DNA from: CAVVWJ01 sp965652025
Lineage (GTDB): Bacteria > Gemmatimonadota > Gemmatimonadetes > Gemmatimonadales > GWC2-71-9
Assembly (NCBI GenBank): GCA_965652025.1
Contig: CBFGTM010000013.1
Location: 6,255 to 70,254 of the forward strand
Reading direction: 5' to 3'
Length of the DNA: 64,000 bases
Below, piece after piece: positions 31,393-39,482 of this stretch (the first letter of the stretch is position 1; every line of letters begins with the position of its first letter). A program made the translations under genes and the position numbers. The notes beneath the pieces were generated by a model. That model worked only from the letters and a program-made list of their open reading frames with translations, had not been told where the DNA came from and did no database searches.

Positions 31393-32495
31393 CGATCCGG
31401 CCGGGCCGCCCCGACGTCCTCAACGGCGGCATTGGCCGGACGGCGCTCCACCAGCTTGGCTTGCACCGGAGCACCTTCGGCTAGCCGTTCCTGGCCGCCT
31501 ACCACTACCTGTTCAGCGTTTTCCACTCCGTTCTTGACTTCAACGAAGCCGGGAGTCCGTACCCCCAGTTCCACCTGGCGCCGGGTTGCCTTCCCACCGT
31601 TGACCACCCACACGAAGCTGGCTCCCTGCAGCGGGAGTATCGCGTCCTCCGGAATCACAACGGCGTTGGGTCGCACGTCGGTGGCCAGGCGGGCTTCGAT
31701 GAACATACCGGCCTGGAGCTCGCGCCGAGGGTTGGGAACCCTGGCTTTGACCGTGATGGTGCGCCCGGGGAGCTGGACCACTGGATCGACGAAGTCGACC
31801 TTGCCAGTGAACTGTCGGCCCGGCAGCGCGGCCACCCTGAAGCTGACCTGCTGTCCCACTTTCAGCTGATCGGCGTAGCGCTCAGGAACCTGGAATGAAG
31901 CCCGCTGAGGTGAGACTGTCTGGAGCGAAACCAACCGGGTATCGGTATTGACGTAATCGCCGAGACTCACGAAGCGTTGTCCGATCACGCCGGCAAAGGG
32001 CGCCCGTACCAGGGTCCGATCCAGCCGCACCTTGAGCCGCTCGAGCTGCGCCTCGTTGCTCCGCATGGTCGCCTCCGCCCGCTCCAGCTCCGCCTGGGAG
32101 GACGCCTTCTGCCCCAGCAGCTCCCGGGTGCGAGCCAGCGATTGACGAGCCAGGTCGCGGTCGGCGGTGGCCTGAGCGACCTGCGCACGCAGCTCGGCAT
32201 CGTCGATCTTGAAGAGTGGGGTTCCCCGGGCCACGGGGCTGCCCTCCCGCACCAGGATCTGGACCAAACGCCCTTCCACGTCGGGCTTGAGCTCGATCGA
32301 TTGAAGGGCTTGGATCTGACCGGTGGCCAGAATGGCGTCGATAACGGTATCGGTGCGCGCGGCAGCAGCCTCCACCGGCATGGCCGGCGGACCGCCGCCT
32401 TCACCTCCGGCGCCGCCCGGTCCCTTCCCCGTGGACTCTGCCTTGTTACACGCCGCGAGGGCGAGCATCAGAATCACTAAAACGGATGATCTCAC
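31389..32495 (-). CDS. RND efflux periplasmic adaptor (MFP) lipoprotein
   Basis: A 368-residue adaptor linking the inner-membrane pump to the outer-membrane channel. A lipoprotein signal (LVILMLALAAC) is followed by a Gly-rich linker, the beta-barrel/lipoyl half ATGQIQALQSIELKP, an alpha-helical hairpin (DRDLARQSLARTRELLGQKA), the second lipoyl half VRAPFAGVIGQRFVSLGDYV and the C-terminal beta domain. Third gene of the efflux operon; its start overlaps the channel gene by 4 bp. Confidence 0.93.
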   Translation of the reverse strand: MRSSVLVILMLALAACNKAESTGKGPGGAGGEGGGPPAMPVEAAAARTDTVIDAILATGQIQALQSIELKPDVEGRLVQILVREGSPVARGTPLFKIDDAELRAQVAQATADRDLARQSLARTRELLGQKASSQAELERAEATMRSNEAQLERLKVRLDRTLVRAPFAGVIGQRFVSLGDYVNTDTRLVSLQTVSPQRASFQVPERYADQLKVGQQVSFRVAALPGRQFTGKVDFVDPVVQLPGRTITVKARVPNPRRELQAGMFIEARLATDVRPNAVVIPEDAILPLQGASFVWVVNGGKATRRQVELGVRTPGFVEVKNGVENAEQVVVGGQERLAEGAPVQAKLVERRPANAAVEDVGAARPDR

Positions 32496-33796
32496 GGAGT
32501 GTCCTTGTTGGAAAAGAGTCTTCGGCCGAGAATGGCCTCCAGCTGGGCCAGCGCCAGGCGGGTGGTATACCGCGCCTGGACCACCCCAGCTTCGGCCTCG
32601 GCAACGCTCACCTGCGCGTCGAGCAGGTCCAGAATGGTGCTGGCACCGGAGCGATAGCGCAGCGACTGCATCCGGTAGTTCTCCCGGGCCACGGTTCCGG
32701 CAACGTTGGCCAGCTCGACCGCGGCCTTACTGGTTTCGTATGCATCGTACGAGCTGGTGACGTCGCGCCGCACCGCTCGTTCCAGATCTGCCCGGATGCT
32801 GCGGGATACATCGCGGTTCACCCGCGCCCGGGTCACTTCGATCTCCCGAAGGCCATTGTCCCAGACCGGCAGCGAGACCCCGAAAGTGACGGAGGTGATG
32901 TTGGCGGCACCCGGAAAGAGCTGGGTGTCGTAGCGCTGATGCACCGCGCCGATTCGGATGGTCGGCAGGTAGTCTCCTCGTTGGGCCTTGAGTGTGGCCT
33001 CCGCGGCCCGCTCATTGGCCTGGGCTGCCTGATACTGCGGCCCCTGCTCCAGTCCCACCCGCAAGGCTTCGGCCAGGCTTATCGGAAGCGGTGGCGCCGG
33101 CAGGGTGTCGGCGGGTACGGCACCGACCGGACCGGAGGCGCCGACCCGACGGGCCAGGTCCAGCTGGGCAGTCCGCAGTGCGTTATGCTGCCGGAGACTG
33201 TCCACCTGAGCCCGGATCAGCTCTAGCACGAGTTGAAGGGAGTCGGTCTGCACCGCCGCTCCCGACGCCACCCGGGCTCGGGCGACCCCCAGAGCTTCAC
33301 GAGCTCGAAACGCCCTCTGTTGCGCCACCCGGGCCAGCTCCTGGTTGACCAGCACGTCGTAATAGCTCGACTCGGTCTCCAGGGCCGCCTGAAACCGTTG
33401 TTCCAGCTCCCCGGCATCCGCGCTGGCGAGTTCCGCCTTGGTGCGGGAGATCTCACTGAACTTCCGGAGGCTGAAAATCTCGTAATCGGCGCTGGCCCGT
33501 CCCACCACGAGCGTGCTGGTGGGATTGGCCGGGTCCGCCGGGTTGAAGAAGCTCTCCGAGTACTTGGTCTCATCCAGCCCAACCTCGACGGCCGGCACTA
33601 CGAAGGCGAGCATGGCGGCACGCCGGCCCCATTCAGCATCCTCGATCCGACCCAAGGCACGGACGTAATCCGGATCCAGCTGGGTGGAGCGTCGGATTGC
33701 TTCGGCAAGCGTTATCAGGGGGATGGAGTCGGCCCGTGGCACCGAGTCCCGGGGGACCGGCGCCGCCTGAAGCATCAGCAGCAGCAGAAGCATCAC
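32492..33796 (-). CDS. TolC-family outer-membrane efflux channel
   Basis: A 434-residue outer-membrane factor with a short signal peptide (LLLLLMLQAAPVPRD). Two TolC repeats of long helices and beta hairpins can be followed: ITLAEAIRRSTQLDPDYVRAL at the start of the first and ISLAEALRVGLEQGPQYQAAQ at the start of the second. It completes a tripartite drug or metabolite efflux complex with the RND pump and MFP. Overlaps both neighbours by 4 bp (ATGA type). Confidence 0.92.
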   Translation of the reverse strand: MMLLLLLMLQAAPVPRDSVPRADSIPLITLAEAIRRSTQLDPDYVRALGRIEDAEWGRRAAMLAFVVPAVEVGLDETKYSESFFNPADPANPTSTLVVGRASADYEIFSLRKFSEISRTKAELASADAGELEQRFQAALETESSYYDVLVNQELARVAQQRAFRAREALGVARARVASGAAVQTDSLQLVLELIRAQVDSLRQHNALRTAQLDLARRVGASGPVGAVPADTLPAPPLPISLAEALRVGLEQGPQYQAAQANERAAEATLKAQRGDYLPTIRIGAVHQRYDTQLFPGAANITSVTFGVSLPVWDNGLREIEVTRARVNRDVSRSIRADLERAVRRDVTSSYDAYETSKAAVELANVAGTVARENYRMQSLRYRSGASTILDLLDAQVSVAEAEAGVVQARYTTRLALAQLEAILGRRLFSNKDTP

Positions 33797-36700
33797 TCGG
33801 CCTCTGCCGGAGTCAGAGCCGGTTGCCGCGCGGCACTCCGGCGGCGGGAGCGCTCCACCAGTCCGTCAAAGATCAGGTACACTGTCGGTACCACGTAGAG
33901 AGTAAGCAGGGTGGAGAAAACCAGGCCGCCCACGATGGCATAGCCCAACGGGCGCCGGCTGAGCGACCCCGCCCCCAGGCCCAACGCGATCGGCAGCGCG
34001 CCCATGACGGTTGCTACCGAGGTCATCAGAATGGGACGCAGCCGGATGCGACCGGCTTCCTGCGCGGCCTCCACGGGCGTCATGCCCCGTTCCTTGAGCT
34101 GATTGATGTACTCCACCAGAAGAATCGAGTTCTTCGACACCAGCCCGATCAGGAGAATCATGCCGATCTGGCTGTACACGTTCAGGGTGGATCCGGCCAG
34201 CTTGAGGGTGAAGAGCGCCCCGGTGACGGCCAGCGGTACGGCGAGGAGCACGGTGAACGGGTGAACCAGTGACTCGAACTGGCTGGCCAGGACCATGAAG
34301 ACGACGACCAGAGCCAGAAGGAAAGCGAAGTAAAGCGCCGAACCACTCTCCTCCAGCTCCCGGGACTCACCCGCAAGCGCTGTACTGCTCCCTCGTGGCA
34401 GGACCTCGTCCGCAATCCGGGTCAGCGAGTCGAGCGCCTCGCCCAGGGTGAATCCCGGTGCCAGGTTGGCAGTGAGAGTGGCGGAGCGGACCCGGTCGAA
34501 GTGGTTGAGCTCCCGAGGCCCCACCCCTTCCTGGATCGTGGCCAGGGCCTCCAGCTTGACCAGCTCGCCTCCCCGACCACGCACGTACAAACCGGTCATA
34601 TCACTCGGTGTCGCTCGGGCGCGCGGGTCGAGCTGGACGATGACATCGTACTGCTTGTTGGCCCGGGTAAAGGTGCTGGTCTGATTTCCGCCCAGCAGCA
34701 CTTGCAGGGTTGTGGCCACATCCGAAACCGGGACACCCAGGTCCTCTGCCCGATCGCGATCGAAGCTGACGGTGAGCTGCGGCTTATTGACCCGGAGATC
34801 GCTGTCCACGTTGATCAAGCCCGGAATCTGCCTGGCTCGGGCGAGCAGCGTATCGTTCCCCCGGGCCAGAAGGTCGAAGTCAGGATGCTGGATAACGAAG
34901 TTGACCGGGCTGCCCCATCCGAAGGCCGGCGGATTGTTGGCAAAGGCAAACACTCCCGGGATTCCAAAGAACTGGCCCTGGACTTCACCAATGATCTCCT
35001 GGACCGACCGATTGCGTTTAGACCAGTCTAGCAGGTTGACGAAGATGATTCCGCGGCTGACCCCGTCGCCGATGTTGACTACGCTGAAGTAGCTATCGAT
35101 GCCCTTGGTCTTCGCCAGGATCGCTTCGGCCTGACGCTGGTAGCTGTCGGTGTAGGCCAGAGAGGAGCCTTCCGGAGCGATAATGAAGTTGAAGAACCAG
35201 CCCCGGTCTTCGGGAGGAACGAACTCCCGCTTCATGGAGCGAAATACGACCACGGCTCCGAGGGTGACCATCACTGTCACCGCCACAATCACCATCCGGT
35301 GGCGGAGAGCCAGGGCGAGGGTGCGGGCGTAGCCTGAAGCCAGCCGATTGAATCCCTCTTCCAGCAACCGATACATGCGCCCGTGGCGAGGGGGCACCCG
35401 CAGGATCTTGGCGCACAGCATCGGGGTGAGCGTCAGGGCCACGAACCCGGAGATGATGACCGCGCCAGCCACCGCAATGCCGAATTCGTTGAAGAGGCGT
35501 CCAGTAGAGCCCTTGAGGAAGGCGAGTGGGGTAAACACCGCCACCAGCGAAATGGTGGTGGCCAGCACCGCAAAAGCGATTTCCCGGGTGCCGTTGGTGG
35601 CGGCCTCAGCCGGACTCTCATCCAGCTCCTCCTGATGTCGGTAGGCGTTCTCCAGTACGATGATGGCGTCGTCGACCACGATACCGATGGCCAGTGTCAG
35701 CGCGAGCAGGGTGAAGTTGTTGATGGAGAATCCCAGGAAGTACATGATGGCGAACGCGGCGATGATGGACGTGGGGATCGCCAGCCCCGGGATGATGGTC
35801 GCTCGAAGATTGCGGAGAAACAGGAAGATGATGATGACCACGAGAATCGCGGCGATGCCCAGCGTCTCCTCGGCCTCCTGGATCGAGCGCTTCACGAAGA
35901 TGGACTGGTCGAACGCCGTATTGATTGCTACGCCCGGGGGAAGCGATGCCTGGATCCGGGGCAGCTCACCCCGAATCGCTTCGGCGACCGAGATGATGTT
36001 GGCCTTGGACTGGCGGATGACACCGATGGCCACGGCGGGCGTCCCCTTGAAACGAAGGGCGCTTCTCTCGTCCTCGGCACCCAGCTCCACCCGCCCCAGG
36101 TCCTTGAGCTTGACCAGAATGCCGTCGGTGTTGCTGACGACCAGATTGCTGAACTCCTCCGGCGTCTTGAGCTCGCCCAGGGATCGGACGGTGAATTCCC
36201 GGCGTTGGGATTCGATCCGACCGGCGGGAACCTCGACATTCCGGGTTCGGATGGCCTGCTGGACGTCTTGAACGGTCAGGCCGCGGGCAGCCAGCTCGGA
36301 GGCGGAAAGCCAGACCCGCATGGAGAACCGCCGTTCTCCGAAAATCCGGGCCTGTCCCACGCCGGGAAGACTTTGGAGCCGGCTCTTCACCAGGCGGTCG
36401 CCGATGTCGGAGAGCTGCAACAGATCGTAGTTCTCTCCCGAGAGGGCGAGCCAGAAGAACGGCTGGGCATCCGCGTCTTGCTTGGCCACGACCGGCTCCT
36501 CGATGTCCTCCGGGAGCCGCTCTCGGACCCGGGCTACCTTGTCCCGGGTATCCTGTGCCGCCGCCTCCACATCGCGATCCAGATTGAACTCGAGGGTGAT
36601 GTTGCTGAATCCTTCCGCACTGGAGCTCGTCAGGGTGCGCAGACCCTCGACCGTGCTGAGCTCCTCCTCCAGAATGTCGGTCACCGCTGATTCGACGACC

Positions 36701-36870
36701 TGGGGGTTGGCACCCGGCAGGCCGGTGCTAACCGAAACGATGGGCGGATCGACATCGGGAAACTCCCGTACCGCAAGTTGGGTGTACCCGATGGCGCCGA
36801 AGAGCACCAGCGCCAGGCTAAGCATGCTGGCCAGCACGGGCCGCTGGATTGAGAGGTCGGAGATCTTCAT
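33793..36870 (-). CDS. RND-type efflux pump (HAE1 family)
   Basis: A 1025-residue proton-driven inner-membrane transporter, normal AcrB/MexB length. The first helix follows MKISDLSIQRPVLASMLSLA. Helix 4 carries the proton-relay Asp pair in GIVVDDAIIVLENAYRH. The porter-domain start DPPIVSVSTGLPGANPQVVE and the helix RPILMTSVATVMGALPIAL are standard. First gene of an operon with the unusual order pump, channel, adaptor. The upstream 230 bp holds an inverted repeat (36999-37023) that could be an operator; no regulator gene is adjacent. Confidence 0.95.
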   Translation of the reverse strand: MKISDLSIQRPVLASMLSLALVLFGAIGYTQLAVREFPDVDPPIVSVSTGLPGANPQVVESAVTDILEEELSTVEGLRTLTSSSAEGFSNITLEFNLDRDVEAAAQDTRDKVARVRERLPEDIEEPVVAKQDADAQPFFWLALSGENYDLLQLSDIGDRLVKSRLQSLPGVGQARIFGERRFSMRVWLSASELAARGLTVQDVQQAIRTRNVEVPAGRIESQRREFTVRSLGELKTPEEFSNLVVSNTDGILVKLKDLGRVELGAEDERSALRFKGTPAVAIGVIRQSKANIISVAEAIRGELPRIQASLPPGVAINTAFDQSIFVKRSIQEAEETLGIAAILVVIIIFLFLRNLRATIIPGLAIPTSIIAAFAIMYFLGFSINNFTLLALTLAIGIVVDDAIIVLENAYRHQEELDESPAEAATNGTREIAFAVLATTISLVAVFTPLAFLKGSTGRLFNEFGIAVAGAVIISGFVALTLTPMLCAKILRVPPRHGRMYRLLEEGFNRLASGYARTLALALRHRMVIVAVTVMVTLGAVVVFRSMKREFVPPEDRGWFFNFIIAPEGSSLAYTDSYQRQAEAILAKTKGIDSYFSVVNIGDGVSRGIIFVNLLDWSKRNRSVQEIIGEVQGQFFGIPGVFAFANNPPAFGWGSPVNFVIQHPDFDLLARGNDTLLARARQIPGLINVDSDLRVNKPQLTVSFDRDRAEDLGVPVSDVATTLQVLLGGNQTSTFTRANKQYDVIVQLDPRARATPSDMTGLYVRGRGGELVKLEALATIQEGVGPRELNHFDRVRSATLTANLAPGFTLGEALDSLTRIADEVLPRGSSTALAGESRELEESGSALYFAFLLALVVVFMVLASQFESLVHPFTVLLAVPLAVTGALFTLKLAGSTLNVYSQIGMILLIGLVSKNSILLVEYINQLKERGMTPVEAAQEAGRIRLRPILMTSVATVMGALPIALGLGAGSLSRRPLGYAIVGGLVFSTLLTLYVVPTVYLIFDGLVERSRRRSAARQPALTPAEAE

Positions 36871-36998
36871 GGCTTCAATTCCCCGTCATGGGTCGAGACT
36901 GCCGGTGAGCCGGCAACCCCATCACTGGTTAGTCGTTCGAAGCAACCGAGGATCGACACCGCAGCGGTGCCGGGGACGGACACAGTTAGATCGGGCAA

Positions 36999-37023
36999 TG
37001 TCCGAAAGCGTTCCTTACGGACA
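36999..37023. promoter_or_regulatory. Inverted repeat upstream of the efflux operon
   Basis: TGTCCG (36999-37004) and CGGACA (37018-37023) are separated by 13 nt between the divergent RND pump gene and the small helical protein gene. The size suits a TetR- or MarR-type operator, but no such regulator is in the neighbourhood. Confidence 0.35.
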
Positions 37024-37101
37024 AACCCGCTCCAGGATTCAGTCTGAGACAACCTTGGAGGCCCGGACGAATTAGATTGGTGAGCCCCTAACAACTGAAC
37101 G

Positions 37102-37467
37102 ATGCCGCCGAAACTCTCCAGTCGCCAGCAGGCTCAACTCGCCTTTCTGGAACAGTTGCCGCCGAAGTTCCAGCGGATGCACAGCATCATCGAACAGATG
37201 ACCAGCCTCAATGTCGATGAGACCATCCTGCGGGGCTTCGGCCGGATCCTGGACGAGATCAAGGGCAAGGCTACTGCCCTCAGTCTCAACGGCTTAGCCG
37301 AAACGGCAGGGCTGATGGGGACCATGCTCCGGCGGGGCGGGGGCCTGCAGTTCAGGGTGCGGGGACTGCGAGAGCTGCTGGGCAGCCTGAAGAACAACTT
37401 CGATGCAGCGCTTCGGGAGGCGACTACCCCGGCGGGGGGTCCGACCGAGCCTGAGGCTTCGGCTTAG
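37102..37467 (+). CDS. Small helical protein, Hpt-like (no phosphoacceptor His)
   Basis: A 121-residue helical protein. The central segment ILDEIKGKATALSLNGLAETAG looks like the core Hpt helix, including the KG that follows the phosphoacceptor in HxxKG, but Asp stands where His should be. It shares layout and some residues (IL-EIK--A) with the 108-residue protein at 31066. The two genes flank the RND efflux operon on its two sides, both on the opposite strand. No clear ribosome-binding site. Possible dimerising or phosphorelay-decoy role, unproven. Confidence 0.6.
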   Translation: MPPKLSSRQQAQLAFLEQLPPKFQRMHSIIEQMTSLNVDETILRGFGRILDEIKGKATALSLNGLAETAGLMGTMLRRGGGLQFRVRGLRELLGSLKNNFDAALREATTPAGGPTEPEASA

Positions 37468-37634
37468 CCCGCGCGGCTCCTTCGGCGAGCCAGCATCCGA
37501 TCGATCAGCGGCCCGCACATGAGAACGATCATGCCATTGATGAGGCCCCCGATCAGTGCCGAAACAAAGGTGAGGGCGCCCAGAATCAGGGCGGCACCGA
37601 TGAAGGCGAGAAGCACTCCAATCCAGGACATCAT
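37464..37634 (-). CDS. 56-residue membrane protein
   Basis: From ATG 37634, with GGGAGA about 5-6 nt upstream, this gives a 56-residue protein with one long or two short hydrophobic segments (SWIGVLLAFIGAALILGALT, then INGMIVLMCGPLI) and a basic end RRRSRAG. A longer version starting at 37727 lacks a signal and is unlikely. Overlaps the end of the convergent small helical gene by 4 bp. Function unknown. Confidence 0.55.
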   Translation of the reverse strand: MMSWIGVLLAFIGAALILGALTFVSALIGGLINGMIVLMCGPLIDRMLARRRSRAG

Positions 37635-37725
37635 CAGTCTCCCAGAAAGAACGTGGACGCGGCCGGCCAACATTAGCTGAACCGGTTCGGCTCTCGCAAG
37701 CCTCACCCTGCTACGGACAAGAGCC

Positions 37726-38376
37726 ATGAAAATATCAGCTGCTCAGATTCTGACGCTCACGCTCCTCGGCTCGCCCCTCGCCGCCCAGACGGCCGACTCG
37801 ACCCGGACCGTGCCCGGTGGCGGCGAGCTTCCTGCCGGATGGAGTGCCCGCCCTGACGATAAAGGCAATTCGAAGGACATCAAATTCGTGGTCATGGAGC
37901 CGGGCTACCACCTGACGCTGGGGCCGGCCACGATATTGTATCGCAAGGAGGACCGGGCCCAGGGACCCTTTCACACCCTGGTCACCATCCATCAGATGAA
38001 GCGATGGGAACACCCGGAGGGCTACGGTCTCTTCTTTGGGGGCCGGGATCTGGAGGGGCCTAACCAGTCCTACACCTATTTCCTGGTACGGGACGACGGG
38101 ACCTTCAACATCAAGACCCGCAGAGGCGACAAAGTTTCCCAGGTGTCGGAAGGCTGGAAGCCGAATTCGGCAATCAAGAAGGCCGACGCCAATGGGGCCA
38201 CCAGTAATCTCCTCGAAATCGATGCCAAGAGAGATCCGAAGCGGATCAGCTTCAAAGTGAACGGGAAGGAGGTCTACTCCCAGCCGGCGCGGTCGGAGGA
38301 CCTGAAGGGCATTGTCGGCCTCCGGGTGAACCACAATCTCGACGTTCACCTGGAAGGCTTTGCCCTCCACCAGTGA
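37726..38376 (+). CDS. Exported protein, DUF1080/LamG-like
   Basis: A 216-residue protein with a signal peptide (MKISAAQILTLTLLGSPLAAQ). The mature domain has a beta-sandwich look: HLTLGPATILYRKE, YGLFFGGRDLEGPNQSYTYFLVRDDGTFNIK and a near-C-terminal VGLRVNHNLDVHLEGF. This resembles 3-keto-disaccharide hydrolase (DUF1080) or LamG-like domains that bind or cleave sugars, but no catalytic residue can be assigned. Probably monocistronic. Confidence 0.65.
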   Translation: MKISAAQILTLTLLGSPLAAQTADSTRTVPGGGELPAGWSARPDDKGNSKDIKFVVMEPGYHLTLGPATILYRKEDRAQGPFHTLVTIHQMKRWEHPEGYGLFFGGRDLEGPNQSYTYFLVRDDGTFNIKTRRGDKVSQVSEGWKPNSAIKKADANGATSNLLEIDAKRDPKRISFKVNGKEVYSQPARSEDLKGIVGLRVNHNLDVHLEGFALHQ

Positions 38377-38394
38377 TCGCCTGCGCTCAGTGGC

Positions 38395-38422
38395 TTGACG
38401 CTTGCTCAGGCAGCCATACATT
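38395..38422 (+). promoter_or_regulatory. Sigma-70-like promoter of the porin gene
   Basis: TTGACG (38395-38400) and TACATT (38417-38422) are separated by 16 nt, predicting a start near 38430 and a leader of about 170 nt before the porin-like gene. Confidence 0.5.
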
Positions 38423-38430
38423 AGCCTCGT

Positions 38431-38509
38431 GCACCCCTGGACTGCTCGAAACTGGAATCGACTTTCCGCCTGTGACGCATTTACGTAGTCCGGACATGGG
38501 TGCGAGCAG
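38431..38509 (+). ncRNA. Structured leader, riboregulator candidate
   Basis: Just after the predicted start, GCACCC (38431-38436) pairs with GGGTGC (38498-38503), and inside it GGACT (38439-38443) pairs with AGTCC (38487-38491). CTGCTCG (38442-38448) is also fully complementary to CGAGCAG (38503-38509), an alternative or pseudoknot pairing that would exclude part of the first fold. An intrinsic terminator follows at 38528. Mutually exclusive folds plus a terminator is the layout of riboswitches and attenuators. I do not recognise a known class. Confidence 0.4.
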
Positions 38510-38527
38510 TAGTCTGTGGTGATGTAT

Positions 38528-38561
38528 CGGCCCGCTCGTCTGTGTAGCGGGCCGTGTTTTT
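38528..38561 (+). terminator. Intrinsic terminator within the porin leader
   Basis: CGGCCCGCT (38528-38536) pairs with AGCGGGCCG (38546-38554), loop of 9 nt, followed by TGTTTTT. It lies between the predicted promoter and the porin-like gene, 42 bp before its ATG, so the gene would be transcribed only on readthrough or from a second promoter. Confidence 0.65.
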
Positions 38562-38603
38562 AGGAGATCGCGCGGGCCGTATTCCTCAGTCCCTGGAGAC
38601 CGC

Positions 38604-39470
38604 ATGCCGCGAGCAAATCTTCTGGTCGCCCCGTTTCTCTTCGCCGCCGCGACTCTGGCCGGGGTGCCTGCCGCAGCCCAGACGGAAATAGGCGCGGACC
38701 TCGGGCTCTTCAGCTCGTACGTCTGGCGCGGGTTATCGCTGACCAACAAACCAGTGGCACAGCCGGCCGTATGGGCCGCCATTCCGGTGGGGAATGCCTC
38801 GGTCACACTGGGCCTCTGGTCTTCCATCGACCTGGGTCAGTACGACGACCCCAATGATGACATCAGTGAGAGCGGTGGAAGCTCGAGCTTCAACCTGGCA
38901 GAGTACGAACCCTACGCGGAAGTGAGCTTTAACGCGGGGAAAGCCACGTTGACCGCTGGGGCACTTGGGTACATCTATCCGAACGATGAGGATGCACCCG
39001 CCGCCGGTCTGCTGACCAATGACGCCAACACTCTGGAGATCTACGGAAAGCTGGGGTTGGATGCCGCGTTCAGCCCCGAGCTCTCGGTCTACTATGACGT
39101 CGACAACATCAATGGGGCCTATATCGAAGGGGGAGTCACCTACTCGCTGGCGGCGAGTGAGAAGGTCTCGATCGACCTCGGTGCGCTCGCCGGTTTCAAT
39201 GCGGGACAGGGTGTATCGGACAACCCAGTGAACGATGAGTCCGCCAACTTCGCCGACGATGGTTTCACCCACCTCGACGTCTCCGCCGGCGTTCCGTTCA
39301 GTGCCGGTGCCCTATCCATCACGCCAGTCCTGCACGTTGTAGTGGCCGGGGACGATTTCACTAAAATCACCTCGCCCACGGATGAGAGCGACGTGAAACT
39401 GTGGGGTGGGGTCTCGATCAGCTGGTCGAGGGTGCTTGGAGGAGTGCCGGAGGAAGAGGCCGAGCCCTGA
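38604..39470 (+). CDS. TorF-like outer-membrane porin
   Basis: A 288-residue protein with a signal peptide (ends PAAAQ, about residue 24). The mature start, EIGADLGLFSSYVWRGLSLTNKPVAQP, matches the TorF (Gcw_chp) family of small outer-membrane beta-barrels. Alternating hydrophobic strands run to the end (for example AYIEGGVTYSLAASEKVSIDLGALAG). The C-terminus ends in an acidic EEEAEP tail rather than an aromatic residue. Likely a small-solute channel. It may be controlled by the terminator-bearing leader. Confidence 0.75.
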   Translation: MPRANLLVAPFLFAAATLAGVPAAAQTEIGADLGLFSSYVWRGLSLTNKPVAQPAVWAAIPVGNASVTLGLWSSIDLGQYDDPNDDISESGGSSSFNLAEYEPYAEVSFNAGKATLTAGALGYIYPNDEDAPAAGLLTNDANTLEIYGKLGLDAAFSPELSVYYDVDNINGAYIEGGVTYSLAASEKVSIDLGALAGFNAGQGVSDNPVNDESANFADDGFTHLDVSAGVPFSAGALSITPVLHVVVAGDDFTKITSPTDESDVKLWGGVSISWSRVLGGVPEEEAEP

Positions 39471-39482
39471 GGATGAAGTCGG

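Noticed and set aside
35383..36690. 435-codon open frame on the plus strand, antisense to the RND pump
   Set aside because: Composition mirrors the pump gene codon positions, no family resemblance, and the pump on the other strand is unmistakable.
37635..37727. Longer 87-residue form of the small membrane protein
   Set aside because: The added Arg/Val-rich stretch precedes the membrane segments, whereas ATG 37634 has a good ribosome-binding site.
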